The position numbers were made by a program, and so were the translations under genes. This document shows, piece by piece, positions 8,182-17,182 of a stretch of DNA of 64,000 nt. The notes below the pieces were generated by a model. That model made no database searches and was not told the DNA's origin. It saw nothing but the letters and a program-made list of their open reading frames with translations. The stretch spans positions 2,542,001 to 2,606,000 of the forward strand of contig NZ_CP022415.1 in assembly GCF_002222635.1 (NCBI RefSeq), in the 5' to 3' direction. The DNA comes from Pseudosulfitobacter pseudonitzschiae (GTDB taxonomy: Bacteria; Pseudomonadota; Alphaproteobacteria; Rhodobacterales; Rhodobacteraceae). The stretch's first letter is position 1, and the number at the start of each line of letters is the position of its first letter.

Positions 8182-9009
8182 ATGGCGACAACCGCGCAGC
8201 CCAGGACCGAAGAAACCATTTCCATTGGTGGTGGCACCCCGACCCGCGCGCCCCGTGATGCTACGGACGAGGGGCAGATTCGCATCGACCTTGCTGCGGC
8301 CTATCGGCTGATCGCGCTCAAGGGGATGGATGATAGCATCTTCACACATATCTCGGCCCGCCTGCCGGACGGACCTTCGGGCAGCAAACGGTTCTTGCTG
8401 AACCCATATGGCCTGATGTTCGACGAAGTCACCGCCTCGAACCTTGTGACGGTGGACGAAACCGGTGCCATCATTGACGACCCGTACGGCGCAGGTGTGA
8501 ACGCTGCGGGCTTCACCATTCACTCGGCTGTCCACATGGCGCGACATGACGCTGCCTGTGTCCTGCACACGCACACCGTCGCCGGTGTGGCCATCAGTTC
8601 GCTGCAAGAGGGGCTGCTGTCGCTGAACCAGTGGTCGGCACAGTTTCACGGGGCCATCGCCTTTCATGACTACGAAGGTATCGCGCTGAATCTGGAAGAG
8701 CGTGCGCGCATCGTGGCCGACCTTGGTGATCTTAACGTGATGCTCTTGCGCAGCCACGGCACGCTGATCTGCGGGCGCTCTGTCGCCGAGGCGGTCAAGC
8801 TGGCGTTCAATCTCGAACGCTCGTGCAAGGCACAGATTGCGGCACTGTCCACAGGGCTGACGCCAATTCTATTGCCTGACGACGTCGCCGCTCACACAGC
8901 GGCGCAATATGCCCGCGCCTATGATAAAACCGAAGCTGCCGGTGTCGATCCCGAATGGGACGCCATGCTGCGGCAGCTTGACCGGCAGGCACCGGCCTAT
9001 GCCGACTGA
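8182..9009 (+). CDS. class II aldolase/adducin-family protein
   Basis: 275 residues from the ATG at 8182, the only Met near the start of the conserved part. Zinc-ligand histidines are seen in VLHTHTVAG and RSHGTLICG. The fold covers residues 30-250. The family includes fuculose/ribulose phosphate aldolases, decarboxylases and hydroxy-ketone dehydratases, and also non-enzymatic adducin relatives, so the substrate is open. Nothing near it encodes a sugar kinase, so a phosphosugar aldolase is less likely. First gene of the rightward operon with the oligopeptide-type transporter; 64 bases separate it from the binding protein. Confidence 0.85.
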   Translation: MATTAQPRTEETISIGGGTPTRAPRDATDEGQIRIDLAAAYRLIALKGMDDSIFTHISARLPDGPSGSKRFLLNPYGLMFDEVTASNLVTVDETGAIIDDPYGAGVNAAGFTIHSAVHMARHDAACVLHTHTVAGVAISSLQEGLLSLNQWSAQFHGAIAFHDYEGIALNLEERARIVADLGDLNVMLLRSHGTLICGRSVAEAVKLAFNLERSCKAQIAALSTGLTPILLPDDVAAHTAAQYARAYDKTEAAGVDPEWDAMLRQLDRQAPAYAD

Positions 9010-9073
9010 TCCATAACCCAGACCTGCGCAAAAGCGGGCAAACCGTCACCCCAAACCAACAGGGACGATCACT

Positions 9074-10618
9074 ATGAAACATCTGAAACTGACAACATTC
9101 CTTGTGGCCGCGATGCTGGCCACCGGCGCCGCGGCGCAACAAGACGGCGGGCGTCTTGACCTGATCGTACAACCCGAGCCACCCGGCCTGATGCTGGGCC
9201 TTGTGCAGAACGGTCCCACCCAGATGGTCGCGGGCCAGATTTACGAGGGTCTGCTGCGGTACAACACCGACCTTGAACCGCAACCCTCGCTGGCGAAAAG
9301 CTGGGAGATTGCGGAAGACGGCATGACTTATACGTTCCATCTGAACGAGGGTGTCACATGGCATGACGGCACGCCGTTCTCTGCCGAGGACGTGGTGTTT
9401 ACCACCAAGTTCCTGCAAGACAACCATGCGCGTTTCCGCGCGGCCTTCAGCCATGTGGAAAGCGTCGATGCGCCTGACGCCAACACCGTCGTGATCAATA
9501 TGAAAGAGCCTTATGGCCCGTTCATAAACGCCTTCGAGGCAGGCTCGATGCCGATTGTGCCCAAGCACATCTACGAAGGCACGGATTATGCCACCAACGA
9601 GATGAACGCCACGCCCATCGGCACCGGCCCCTACAAGTTCGTCGAATGGAGCAAAGGCAGCTATATCCATCTGACCAAGAACGATGACTACTACATCGAC
9701 GGTCTGCCACACATCGAAGACCTGTATTACCGCGTGGTGCCCGACGCGGCCTCGCGTGCTGTGGCCTTCGAGACCGGTGAAGTCTCTGTCCTGCCCGGTG
9801 GCGCGGTCGAAAACTGGGATGTGAAACGGCTGACCGAGATGGACGGCGTGTGCTCCACTTCCAAGGGCTGGGAATTCTTTGCGCCCCACGCATGGATGTG
9901 GCTGAACAACCGCGAAGGGCCGACCGCAGACAAGCGTTTCCGCCAAGCCGTCATGTTCGCACTGGATCGCGAATTTGTAAAAGACGTGGTCTGGAACGGC
10001 TTTGGCACAGTGCCAACCGGCCCTGTGTCGTCCAAGACAAACTTCTATACCGATGATGTTCCGCAGTACCCGCATGACCCTGAAAAGGCCAAGGAACTGC
10101 TGGCGGAGATGAACTATGACGGCACACCGGTGCGCGTGTTGCCCCTGCCCTATGGCGAGACATGGCAGCGTTGGGCCGAGGCGGTAAAGCAGAACCTCGA
10201 AGAGGTCGGCATCAAAGTTGACATCGATTCAGCCGATGTTGCGGGTTGGAACGAGAAGACGGCCAGCTGGGACTATGACATGGCCTTTACCTATCTGTAC
10301 CAATACGGCGACCCCGCATTGGGTGTGGCGCGGAACTATACCGCTGACCAGATCAAAAAGGGCAGCCCGTGGAACAACGTCGAGGGATATGAAAACCCCG
10401 AGTTGGACAAGATGTGGGCGGCTGCCGCAATCGAGCCCGACAACGAAAAGCGGCAAGAGATGTATACCGAAATCCAGCAACAGATCGTCGAGGACGTTCC
10501 CGTCGCTTGGCTGTTGGAAATCGAGTTTCCCACCATCTACCGCTGCAACATCAAGAACCTGATCACCACGGGCATCGGCCTGAACGACGGGCTGCGCGAC
10601 GCCTGGATCGAACAGTAA
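9074..10618 (+). CDS. ABC transporter periplasmic substrate-binding protein (SBP_bac_5, DppA/OppA type)
   Basis: A 514-residue protein with a 21-residue signal peptide (MKHLKLTTFLVAAMLATGAAA) cut before QQDGG, and the family motif GQIYEGLLRYNTDLEPQPSLAKSW near residue 55. It is the periplasmic ligand receptor for the permeases and ATPase that follow. The family carries peptides, but also opines, nickel and amines; the genes around it (deacetylase, aminotransferase) suggest an N-acylated amine or peptide-like ligand, which is inference. The start has AGGGA nine bases upstream. A GC-rich hairpin follows the stop. Confidence 0.93.
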   Translation: MKHLKLTTFLVAAMLATGAAAQQDGGRLDLIVQPEPPGLMLGLVQNGPTQMVAGQIYEGLLRYNTDLEPQPSLAKSWEIAEDGMTYTFHLNEGVTWHDGTPFSAEDVVFTTKFLQDNHARFRAAFSHVESVDAPDANTVVINMKEPYGPFINAFEAGSMPIVPKHIYEGTDYATNEMNATPIGTGPYKFVEWSKGSYIHLTKNDDYYIDGLPHIEDLYYRVVPDAASRAVAFETGEVSVLPGGAVENWDVKRLTEMDGVCSTSKGWEFFAPHAWMWLNNREGPTADKRFRQAVMFALDREFVKDVVWNGFGTVPTGPVSSKTNFYTDDVPQYPHDPEKAKELLAEMNYDGTPVRVLPLPYGETWQRWAEAVKQNLEEVGIKVDIDSADVAGWNEKTASWDYDMAFTYLYQYGDPALGVARNYTADQIKKGSPWNNVEGYENPELDKMWAAAAIEPDNEKRQEMYTEIQQQIVEDVPVAWLLEIEFPTIYRCNIKNLITTGIGLNDGLRDAWIEQ

Positions 10619-10632
10619 AATCTTCTCCCGGG

Positions 10633-10668
10633 CGGGGCCTTCGGGCCCCGTCTCCCCGCCCTTCGGGG
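10633..10668 (+). terminator. intercistronic hairpins after the binding-protein gene
   Basis: CGGGGCC and GGCCCCG pair over a TTCG tetraloop (10633-10650), followed by a weaker CCCCG/CGGGG stem (10654-10668). No T-run follows, so this is better seen as a partial terminator or mRNA-stabilising element that lets the binding protein be made in excess over the permeases, a common layout in ABC operons. Confidence 0.6.
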
Positions 10669-10692
10669 TGACACAAGATTTAAGGTGATCTC

Positions 10693-11670
10693 ATGGCCAT
10701 TGCCGGAACGATCCTTGGGCGACTGCTCAAGGCGGCGCTGACGCTTCTTGCCATTGCTGTGCTGAACTTTTTCCTGATCCACGCCGCACCGGGAGATCCG
10801 GCAGCCGTGCTGGCGGGTGAAGCGGGCGCAGCAGACGAACAAATGATCGCCGACCTGCGCGCGCAGTTCGGTCTTGATAAGCCTCTTTACGTCCAGCTTT
10901 TTACCTATGTGGGCAATATCCTGACCCTCGACCTTGGCTATTCCTTCCGTCAGGGCGCACCGGTGCTGGATCTAATCCTTGAACGGCTGCCTGCCACACT
11001 GATCCTGACGCTGACCGCGTTCTGGATTTCGCTGCTTGCAGGTGTGGCGCTGGGAGTTGCCGCATCCGCACGTGTGGGCAAATTCACCGACAGCCTGATA
11101 ACGGGTACGGCGCTGCTGTTCTATGCCACTCCGCTCTATTGGGCTGCGTTGATGGCAGTGCTGGTGTTTTCGGTGCAACTGGGCTGGTTGCCCGGATTTG
11201 GCTATGAAACCGTTGGCAGCGGCTATGGCGGATTTGACCGCGCTATCGACATTCTCAAACACCTGATCCTGCCCGCGCTGACCTTAGGCCTGTTCTTTAT
11301 GGCGGTTTACATGCGGATGACCCGTGCCTCGATGCTGGAAGTGGCGCAGCAGGATTTTGTCAAAACCGCACGCGCCAAGGGTTTGGCCCCTGCCACCATC
11401 CGACGCCGCCATATCCTGCGCAATGCGCTGCTGCCTGTGGTCACGCTGGCGGGGCTTCAGGCCGGTCAACTGGTCGGCGGTGCCGTGCTGACCGAGACCG
11501 TCTTTGCATGGCCCGGCATCGGCCGCCTGATGTTCGAGAGCCTTGCCGCACGCGACTACAACACCATCCTCGGTGTGTTTCTTGTCTCTGCGGCGATGGT
11601 CATCATTTTCAACATCATCACCGATATCGTCTACCGGCTGATTGACCCCCGCATCGGGCACAAGGCATAA
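10693..11670 (+). CDS. ABC transporter permease (DppB/OppB type)
   Basis: A 325-residue inner-membrane permease with about six hydrophobic helices. The N-terminal FFLIHAAPGDPAAVLAGE motif is diagnostic of DppB-type subunits. The cytoplasmic coupling loop has the EAA motif ARAKGLAPATIRRRHILRNA near residue 230. It pairs with the DppC-type permease that follows after 10 bases. Length and topology are normal. Confidence 0.94.
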   Translation: MAIAGTILGRLLKAALTLLAIAVLNFFLIHAAPGDPAAVLAGEAGAADEQMIADLRAQFGLDKPLYVQLFTYVGNILTLDLGYSFRQGAPVLDLILERLPATLILTLTAFWISLLAGVALGVAASARVGKFTDSLITGTALLFYATPLYWAALMAVLVFSVQLGWLPGFGYETVGSGYGGFDRAIDILKHLILPALTLGLFFMAVYMRMTRASMLEVAQQDFVKTARAKGLAPATIRRRHILRNALLPVVTLAGLQAGQLVGGAVLTETVFAWPGIGRLMFESLAARDYNTILGVFLVSAAMVIIFNIITDIVYRLIDPRIGHKA

Positions 11671-11680
11671 GGAGTACCCC

Positions 11681-12520
11681 ATGAGTCTCTGGTCCCGCTT
11701 CGCAACCAACCGCGCCGCAGTTTTCGGCCTTGTCGTTTTGATTGCTGTTATCCTTCTCGCGCTGTTCGCGCCGGTGATGTTTCCCAACGGGCCCTGGCAA
11801 ATGGTGCAGCGACCGTTCCTTGTGCCCCTGACCACCGACGGGCTGCCACTGGGCACCGACACGCTGGGCCGCAATGTTCTGGCGGGGCTGATCTATGGTG
11901 CGCGGGTGTCGCTTCTGGTGGGGCTGGTGTCGACGGTGATGGCGCTGCTGATCGGGGTGCCGTTGGGCGCGCTGGCGGGGTTCTATGGCGGTTGGGTCGA
12001 TGAATGCGCCATGCGCTTTACCGAGTTTTTCCAGACCATCCCCAACTTTGCCCTCGCCATCGTGCTGGTGGCGATCCTCGAACCCTCACTGACCTCGATC
12101 ACCATTTCCATCGCGATCGTGTCATGGCCGCCCGTCGCGCGTCTGGTGCGGGCCGAAGTCATGTCTGTCACGCGGCGCGAATACGTCGATGCCGCCCGCC
12201 TTGCCGGTCTGTCCAATATGCACATCCTGACCCGTCAGGTGCTGCCCAATACCGTCTCGCCCATCATCGTGATGGCATCGCTGATGGTTGCAACCGCGAT
12301 CCTGCTGGAAAGCTCGCTGTCCTTTCTGGGGCTGGGTGATCCGAACATCATGTCGTGGGGCTATCAGATTGGTGCGGCACGCACGGTAATCCGGTCGGCA
12401 TGGTGGCTGTCGTTCTTTCCGGGTGTTGCCATCGTGCTGACCGTGCTTGCGCTGAACCTGATCGGTGAAGGGCTGAACGATGCGCTGAACCCGCATCTGA
12501 TCCGGAAAGGCAAATCATGA
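11681..12520 (+). CDS. ABC transporter permease (DppC/OppC type)
   Basis: 279 residues from the ATG at 11681, which is preceded by AAGGAG; an upstream in-frame start would run into the previous gene. The protein has an N-terminal helix, the family hallmark LGTDTLGRNVLAGLIYGARVS near residue 60, and the EAA loop DAARLAGLSNMHILTRQVLPN. It forms the heterodimeric channel with the preceding permease. Its last four bases overlap the ATPase start (ATGA). Confidence 0.94.
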   Translation: MSLWSRFATNRAAVFGLVVLIAVILLALFAPVMFPNGPWQMVQRPFLVPLTTDGLPLGTDTLGRNVLAGLIYGARVSLLVGLVSTVMALLIGVPLGALAGFYGGWVDECAMRFTEFFQTIPNFALAIVLVAILEPSLTSITISIAIVSWPPVARLVRAEVMSVTRREYVDAARLAGLSNMHILTRQVLPNTVSPIIVMASLMVATAILLESSLSFLGLGDPNIMSWGYQIGAARTVIRSAWWLSFFPGVAIVLTVLALNLIGEGLNDALNPHLIRKGKS

Positions 12521-14124
12521 GCGTTCTGTCCATCAATGGCCTGTCCATTTCATTGCCAACGGGCGCCGACCGCGAATTGGCCGTAAAAGACTGCACCTAT
12601 GACATCGCCAAGGGCGAAATCCTGTGCGTCGTGGGCGAATCCGGGTCTGGCAAGTCGATGACCGCCAATGCGCTGATGGGCTTGCTGCCCGAAGGGCTGG
12701 CGGTTGCAAAGGGCACCGCCATCTTCGGCAGCACCGACATTCTTCAGATCTCCGAGGCCGAGCAGCGCGCCTTGCGTGGTGACCGCATCGCGATGATCTT
12801 TCAGGAACCGATGACCGCGCTGAACCCGCTGATGCGGATCGGTGACCAGATTGCCGAGGTGTTCGAGGCACACAAACGGCACAGCCCCTCCGAACGCAAA
12901 TCGCGCGCGCTGGATCTGGTCCGCGAGGTCGGTCTGCCCGATCCCGAAAAGATCATCCGTGCCTTTCCCTTTCAGTTGTCCGGTGGCCAGCGCCAACGCG
13001 CCATGATCGCAATGTCTCTGGCGCTTGAACCGGAACTGCTGATCGCGGATGAACCGACAACCGCACTTGATGTCACCACACAGGCGCAAATCCTCAAGTT
13101 GATCCTTGATCTGCGCGAGCGGCGCGGGATGGCGGTGATGTTCATTACCCACGACTTTGGCGTCGTGGCCGAAATTGCCGACAGGGTGATCGTCATGCGC
13201 CACGGCGAGATCGTCGAACGCGGCACAGCCACCGAGGTTCTCGAAGCACCGCAGCACGACTACACAAAGCGCCTGCTAGAAGCGATCCCCACGGGACAGG
13301 TACCCCAATCTGTTGCCGTCGACAGCCAGCCGGCGCTTGAAATCCACCACCTCGAGAAAACCTATCTGACGGGTGGCGGCCTGTTCCGCCCGCGCCGCGA
13401 TGTGCGTGCGATTGCCGATGTATCGCTGACCATTGCCAAGGGCGAGGTGCTTGGCCTTGTCGGGGAATCCGGATCGGGAAAATCGACGCTTGGCCGCGCA
13501 ATCGTGCGGCTGGTTACGCCCGACGCGGGCGAGATTCTGGTGGGCGGCACCGATATGGCGGCCCTCTCCGAAAGCGAGTTGCGGGCGGCACGTCACAAGG
13601 TGCAGATGGTGTTTCAAGACCCTTACGCCTCACTTAACCCGCGCCAACGCATCCTGCGGGCGCTGACCGACGGCCCGATTGCCAAAGGCGTGCCCAGGGA
13701 CAAGGCCCGCGCCCGTGCCCGCGAATTGATGGACACCGTGGGCCTTGGTGCCGAAGCTGTAGACCGCTTTCCGCACGAGTTTTCCGGCGGACAGCGTCAG
13801 CGTATCGGCATCGCCCGCGCACTGGCGATGGACCCCGAACTGATTATCGCCGACGAAGCTGTCTCGGCGCTTGATGTATCTATTCAGGCGCAAGTCCTTG
13901 ATCTGTTGCGCGACTTGCGCCGCAAATTTGAACTGTCGATACTGTTCATCACCCATGACTTGCGTGTGGCGGCCCAGCTTTGTGACCGGATCGCCGTGAT
14001 GCAAAAGGGACAACTGGTCGAGATCGGCCCGGTCTCCGAGGTTTTCCTGAACCCGCAGCACGCATACACCCAGAAACTGCTCGCCGCCGTGCCGGGCGGA
14101 GGCTGGGGCAAGGCCGCCGAATGA
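12517..14124 (+). CDS. fused tandem ABC ATPase (DppD-DppF type)
   Basis: A 535-residue protein with two complete nucleotide-binding domains. Domain 1 (about 5-260) has Walker A GESGSGKS, signature LSGGQRQR and Walker [13 protein letters not shown]. Domain 2 (about 275-530) has [17 protein letters not shown] and [12 protein letters not shown]; Ala replaces the usual Pro after the catalytic Glu. The oligopeptide family linker ([14 protein letters not shown]) follows the second domain. The fusion replaces the separate DppD and DppF subunits and powers the two permeases from the cytoplasmic side. It overlaps its neighbours by four bases on both sides. Confidence 0.95.
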   Translation: MSVLSINGLSISLPTGADRELAVKDCTYDIAKGEILCVVGESGSGKSMTANALMGLLPEGLAVAKGTAIFGSTDILQISEAEQRALRGDRIAMIFQEPMTALNPLMRIGDQIAEVFEAHKRHSPSERKSRALDLVREVGLPDPEKIIRAFPFQLSGGQRQRAMIAMSLALEPELLIADEPTTALDVTTQAQILKLILDLRERRGMAVMFITHDFGVVAEIADRVIVMRHGEIVERGTATEVLEAPQHDYTKRLLEAIPTGQVPQSVAVDSQPALEIHHLEKTYLTGGGLFRPRRDVRAIADVSLTIAKGEVLGLVGESGSGKSTLGRAIVRLVTPDAGEILVGGTDMAALSESELRAARHKVQMVFQDPYASLNPRQRILRALTDGPIAKGVPRDKARARARELMDTVGLGAEAVDRFPHEFSGGQRQRIGIARALAMDPELIIADEAVSALDVSIQAQVLDLLRDLRRKFELSILFITHDLRVAAQLCDRIAVMQKGQLVEIGPVSEVFLNPQHAYTQKLLAAVPGGGWGKAAE

Positions 14125-15062
14125 CCCGCTGGACCGGCGTTGCGACCTGTTCCGTGATCGACCTGATGCATTATTTCGCAGAACCCTTCGCGCAAGGTGC
14201 CCCCGAGATCACGCTGCTGCCACCTGAACGTGTAGACGATCCACGGGCGGTGGACTTTGTGCTGACGTTCAATCCCGCGGATGATACGTTCACGCCCTAT
14301 CCCAACCTTCGCGCGGTCTTTTCTGCCGGTGCGGGGACGGACGCGATCATGGGCTGTCCGTCTTTGCCTGATGTGCCGGTCCACCGCGTCGAAGACCCCG
14401 ATCAGGCGCTGCAAATGGCAGGGTTCGCCGCGTTCCATGTGGTCTGGCATCATCGCCGGATGGGCGACTTTCTTGCCGCCCAGAACCGCCACGACTGGGC
14501 GCGGCGAGTGGGCGATCAAAGCCCGACGCTGCGGCGCATCGGTGTTATGGGCTATGGTTTGATGGGGCGGGCCATTGCAAACGGTCTGGCGGCCCTTGGC
14601 TATCGGGTAACCACCCTGTCGCGCAAGCGGCCCGATCCGGCGACCAGAGGCATCAGCCACATGACCACGGACCAGATCGACGCATTTCTGGGGCAGACAG
14701 ATATCCTGATCAATGTGCTGCCGCTGACACCTCAGACGACGGGCCTGTTGGCTGCCCCGCTGTTTGCCGCCCTGCCCCAAGGGGCCGCGCTGATCCAGCT
14801 GGGGCGTGGCGCGCATCTGGTCGAGAACGACCTGATCGCGGCACTCGACAGTGGCCATCTGTCAGGTGCGTCGCTTGATGTGTTCGACACAGAACCGCTG
14901 TCGGCATCCAGCCCGCTGTGGGATCATCCGGGCATCTTCGTCACACCGCATGTCGCCAGCACTCCGCAGCACCGCGCAGTGGTCGAGAATGTGCGACGCG
15001 GTCTGGGCAAGCTGGATACGCCCGTCGGGCTTCAGCCCGCTTCGGCCAGCCGCGCCACATAG
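14121..15062 (+). CDS. D-2-hydroxyacid dehydrogenase (glyoxylate/hydroxypyruvate reductase A-like)
   Basis: A 313-residue NAD(P)-dependent dehydrogenase. The nucleotide loop is GYGLMGRAIANGLAALG (about 140-156). The catalytic Arg is in QLGRGAHLV, the Glu in FDTEPL and the His in TPHVAS, in the expected order. The short N-terminal domain, with the FSAGAGTDAIM motif, resembles GhrA, which reduces glyoxylate and hydroxypyruvate. As last gene of the transporter operon it may reduce a 2-oxoacid formed from the imported compound. Its 3' end overlaps the convergent ribE gene by 31 bases, an unusually long convergent overlap. Confidence 0.88.
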   Translation: MTRWTGVATCSVIDLMHYFAEPFAQGAPEITLLPPERVDDPRAVDFVLTFNPADDTFTPYPNLRAVFSAGAGTDAIMGCPSLPDVPVHRVEDPDQALQMAGFAAFHVVWHHRRMGDFLAAQNRHDWARRVGDQSPTLRRIGVMGYGLMGRAIANGLAALGYRVTTLSRKRPDPATRGISHMTTDQIDAFLGQTDILINVLPLTPQTTGLLAAPLFAALPQGAALIQLGRGAHLVENDLIAALDSGHLSGASLDVFDTEPLSASSPLWDHPGIFVTPHVASTPQHRAVVENVRRGLGKLDTPVGLQPASASRAT

Positions 15063-15619
15063 CGCGCCAATGTGTCGATCTCGAGATTGACCGCATCGCC
15101 CACAGCCACATCGCCCCAAGTGGTCATGTCCTTGGTGTGCGGGATAAAGTTGATGCCGAACACGTCACCCTGCACCTCGTTCACCGTCAGCGATGTGCCG
15201 TTCAGCGCCACCGACCCTTTGGGGGCAATAAACCGCGACAGCGCCTCGGGCGCGCGCAGTTGCACACGGGTGCTGTCGCCCTCGTCAACGACCGAGATCA
15301 CCTCGGCCACGCCATCCACATGGCCCGACACGATGTGCCCGCCCAATTCGTCGCCCACACGCAACGCGCGTTCCAGATTAACGCGCTTGCCTTGGGTCCA
15401 TGCACCAAGATTGGTCTTGGACAGAGTCTCGGCACTGATGTCCACATCATACCAGTTGTCGCCCAGCGCCACGACAGTCAGGCACACGCCGTCCGACGCG
15501 ATAGAGGCGCCCATGTCGATGCCGTCCGTATCATAGGCCGTTTGGATCCGCGCCCGCAGGTCGCCTGCGTGCTCTAACGCGACGACTTTGCCGATATCGG
15601 TGATGATCCCTGTAAACAT
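15032..15619 (-). CDS. ribE: riboflavin synthase alpha chain
   Basis: 195 residues from the ATG at 15619, giving the invariant MFTGII start. The protein has the usual two lumazine-binding beta-barrel repeats: the first covers residues 1-95 (with SDGVCLTVV), the second residues 96-195 (with VALNGTSLTVNEV and the HT of IPHTKDMT). It dismutates two lumazines to riboflavin and the pyrimidine donor. It sits apart from ribBA-ribH and from ribD-nrdR in this window. A longer reading upstream starts in non-conserved sequence and was not used. Confidence 0.96.
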   Translation of the reverse strand: MFTGIITDIGKVVALEHAGDLRARIQTAYDTDGIDMGASIASDGVCLTVVALGDNWYDVDISAETLSKTNLGAWTQGKRVNLERALRVGDELGGHIVSGHVDGVAEVISVVDEGDSTRVQLRAPEALSRFIAPKGSVALNGTSLTVNEVQGDVFGINFIPHTKDMTTWGDVAVGDAVNLEIDTLARYVARLAEAG

Positions 15620-15773
15620 GCCAAGTGCCCCCTGAAACTCATCCCACCAGCTAAACGTGCCTGCGCCTGCACGCAAGACCCACGGCCATTGCGCAAATGC
15701 CCGACCCCAGTCATATTTCAGCCGGATTTGGGTGGTCACTGGATTATAACCCTTACCGCTTATCAGAGGACAA

Positions 15774-17066
15774 ATGACGCACACCACCGCCGATCAACGC
15801 GTATTCCTGTTTCTACAGGGCCCCCACGGACCATTTTTCAACCGTCTTGGAAAAATGCTGCGCCGTGCGGATGCAACGGTGTGCCGTGTCGGATTTAATG
15901 CGGGCGACCGTGCGTTCTGGTTTCATCCGTCCAGCTATATCCCCTATCGCGGCACCGCCGGGGATTGGCCGCAGACCTTTGCTGATCTGTGCGCCGCCCG
16001 CAACATCACTGACATTGTGCTGTATGGTGACACCCGCCCTATTCACGCCAGCGCCGTGGCCGAGGCAAAGCGGCGCGGCATCACGGTGCATGTCTTCGAA
16101 GAAGGCTATATGCGCCCCTATTGGGTTACGTACGAGCGGGGCGGCACCAACGGAAACTCGCGGCTGATGGGAATGAGCATTGCGCAGATGCAAAAGGCGC
16201 TGGCCATGTCCGACATGGAGGCCCCCCTGCCGCCCGCCCACTGGGGGGACATGCGCCAGCATGTGTTTTACGGCGCGCTTTATCATTGGTTCGTGATGTT
16301 CCGGAACGGCGACTATCGCAATTTCCGCGCCCACCGCAGCATCAGCGTGACCAAGGAATTCCAGCTTTACCTGCGGCGTCTGCTGCTGATGCCCGTCCAT
16401 GCCATTGACCGGCGGATCAGCACGCTGCGGGTGCGGCACGGCGGCTTTCCCTATCATCTGGCGCTGCTCCAACTGGAACACGACTCCAGTTTCCAGCAAC
16501 ATTCGCCCTTTGACACAATGACCGATTTTCTAAGGGTCGTGATCGAAGGCTTTGCCAAGGGAGCACCGACGCACCACCATCTTGTGTTCAAGGATCACCC
16601 GCTGGAAGATGGACGCGTGCCGGTGCGCCGCGCCGTGCGCAAGCTGGCGCGTGAATACGATGTCGCAGAGCGTGTGCATTATGTGCGCGGCGGCAAGTTG
16701 GCGGGGCTGATGAACGAAGCGCGCAGCGCCGTCACCGTCAATTCCACCGCAGGCCAACAGGTGCTGTGGCGGGGCATCCCGCTAAAGGTTTTTGGCCGCG
16801 CGGTCTATAACCAGCCCGAATTTGTCTCGGACCAACCACTGGCCGACTTCTTCAAGGGGGCCACCCGTCCCGACAACAAGGCCTATAAGGACTACCGCCG
16901 CTACTTGCTGGAAACCTCGCAGCTGCCCGGCGGTTACTATTCCTCGCGCGGGCGGCGACAATTGCTGCGCCATGTGGTCGATATGATGCTTTCGCCCGAA
17001 GATCCCTATGACGCACTTGAATCCGGCACCGCGGCTCCCAGGCAACAGTTGCGGTTGGTCAACTGA
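15774..17066 (+). CDS. kpsS: capsular polysaccharide KpsS-type beta-Kdo transferase
   Basis: A 430-residue capsule protein of the KpsS/LipB type. Characteristic parts are FLQGPHGPFFNRLGKML at the N terminus, FEEGYMRPYWVTYE (about 108-121), FKDHPLEDG (His near 265) and NSTAGQQVLWRG near the C terminus. KpsS adds the first Kdo to phosphatidylglycerol to begin the poly-Kdo linker of group 2 capsules in the cytoplasm, and KpsC extends it. AGAGGA precedes the ATG. It heads the group kpsS - wza-like - kpsC, divergent from ribE. No ABC export subunits (KpsM/T) are in view. Confidence 0.9.
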   Translation: MTHTTADQRVFLFLQGPHGPFFNRLGKMLRRADATVCRVGFNAGDRAFWFHPSSYIPYRGTAGDWPQTFADLCAARNITDIVLYGDTRPIHASAVAEAKRRGITVHVFEEGYMRPYWVTYERGGTNGNSRLMGMSIAQMQKALAMSDMEAPLPPAHWGDMRQHVFYGALYHWFVMFRNGDYRNFRAHRSISVTKEFQLYLRRLLLMPVHAIDRRISTLRVRHGGFPYHLALLQLEHDSSFQQHSPFDTMTDFLRVVIEGFAKGAPTHHHLVFKDHPLEDGRVPVRRAVRKLAREYDVAERVHYVRGGKLAGLMNEARSAVTVNSTAGQQVLWRGIPLKVFGRAVYNQPEFVSDQPLADFFKGATRPDNKAYKDYRRYLLETSQLPGGYYSSRGRRQLLRHVVDMMLSPEDPYDALESGTAAPRQQLRLVN

Positions 17067-17182
17067 ACAACACCACCCCTAGCGGTAGATTTTCTCTACG
17101 GATTCCGCTAACTTGGTTCCAAATACCCCGAAGCAATCGGGGATTTCGAGGCAGAACAAGAATAGGTCGAGGAGACCGCGCA
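17067..17182 (+). promoter_or_regulatory. leader between kpsS and the wza-like gene, with two dyads
   Basis: The 116-bp gap holds nested arms (TAGCG ... CGCTA around GTAGA/TCTAC, about 17078-17110) and a compact hairpin CCCCGA-AGCAA-TCGGGG (17126-17142). The second is not followed by a T-run. It could be an attenuator or mRNA-processing signal; no clear sigma-70 promoter was seen. Confidence 0.35.
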
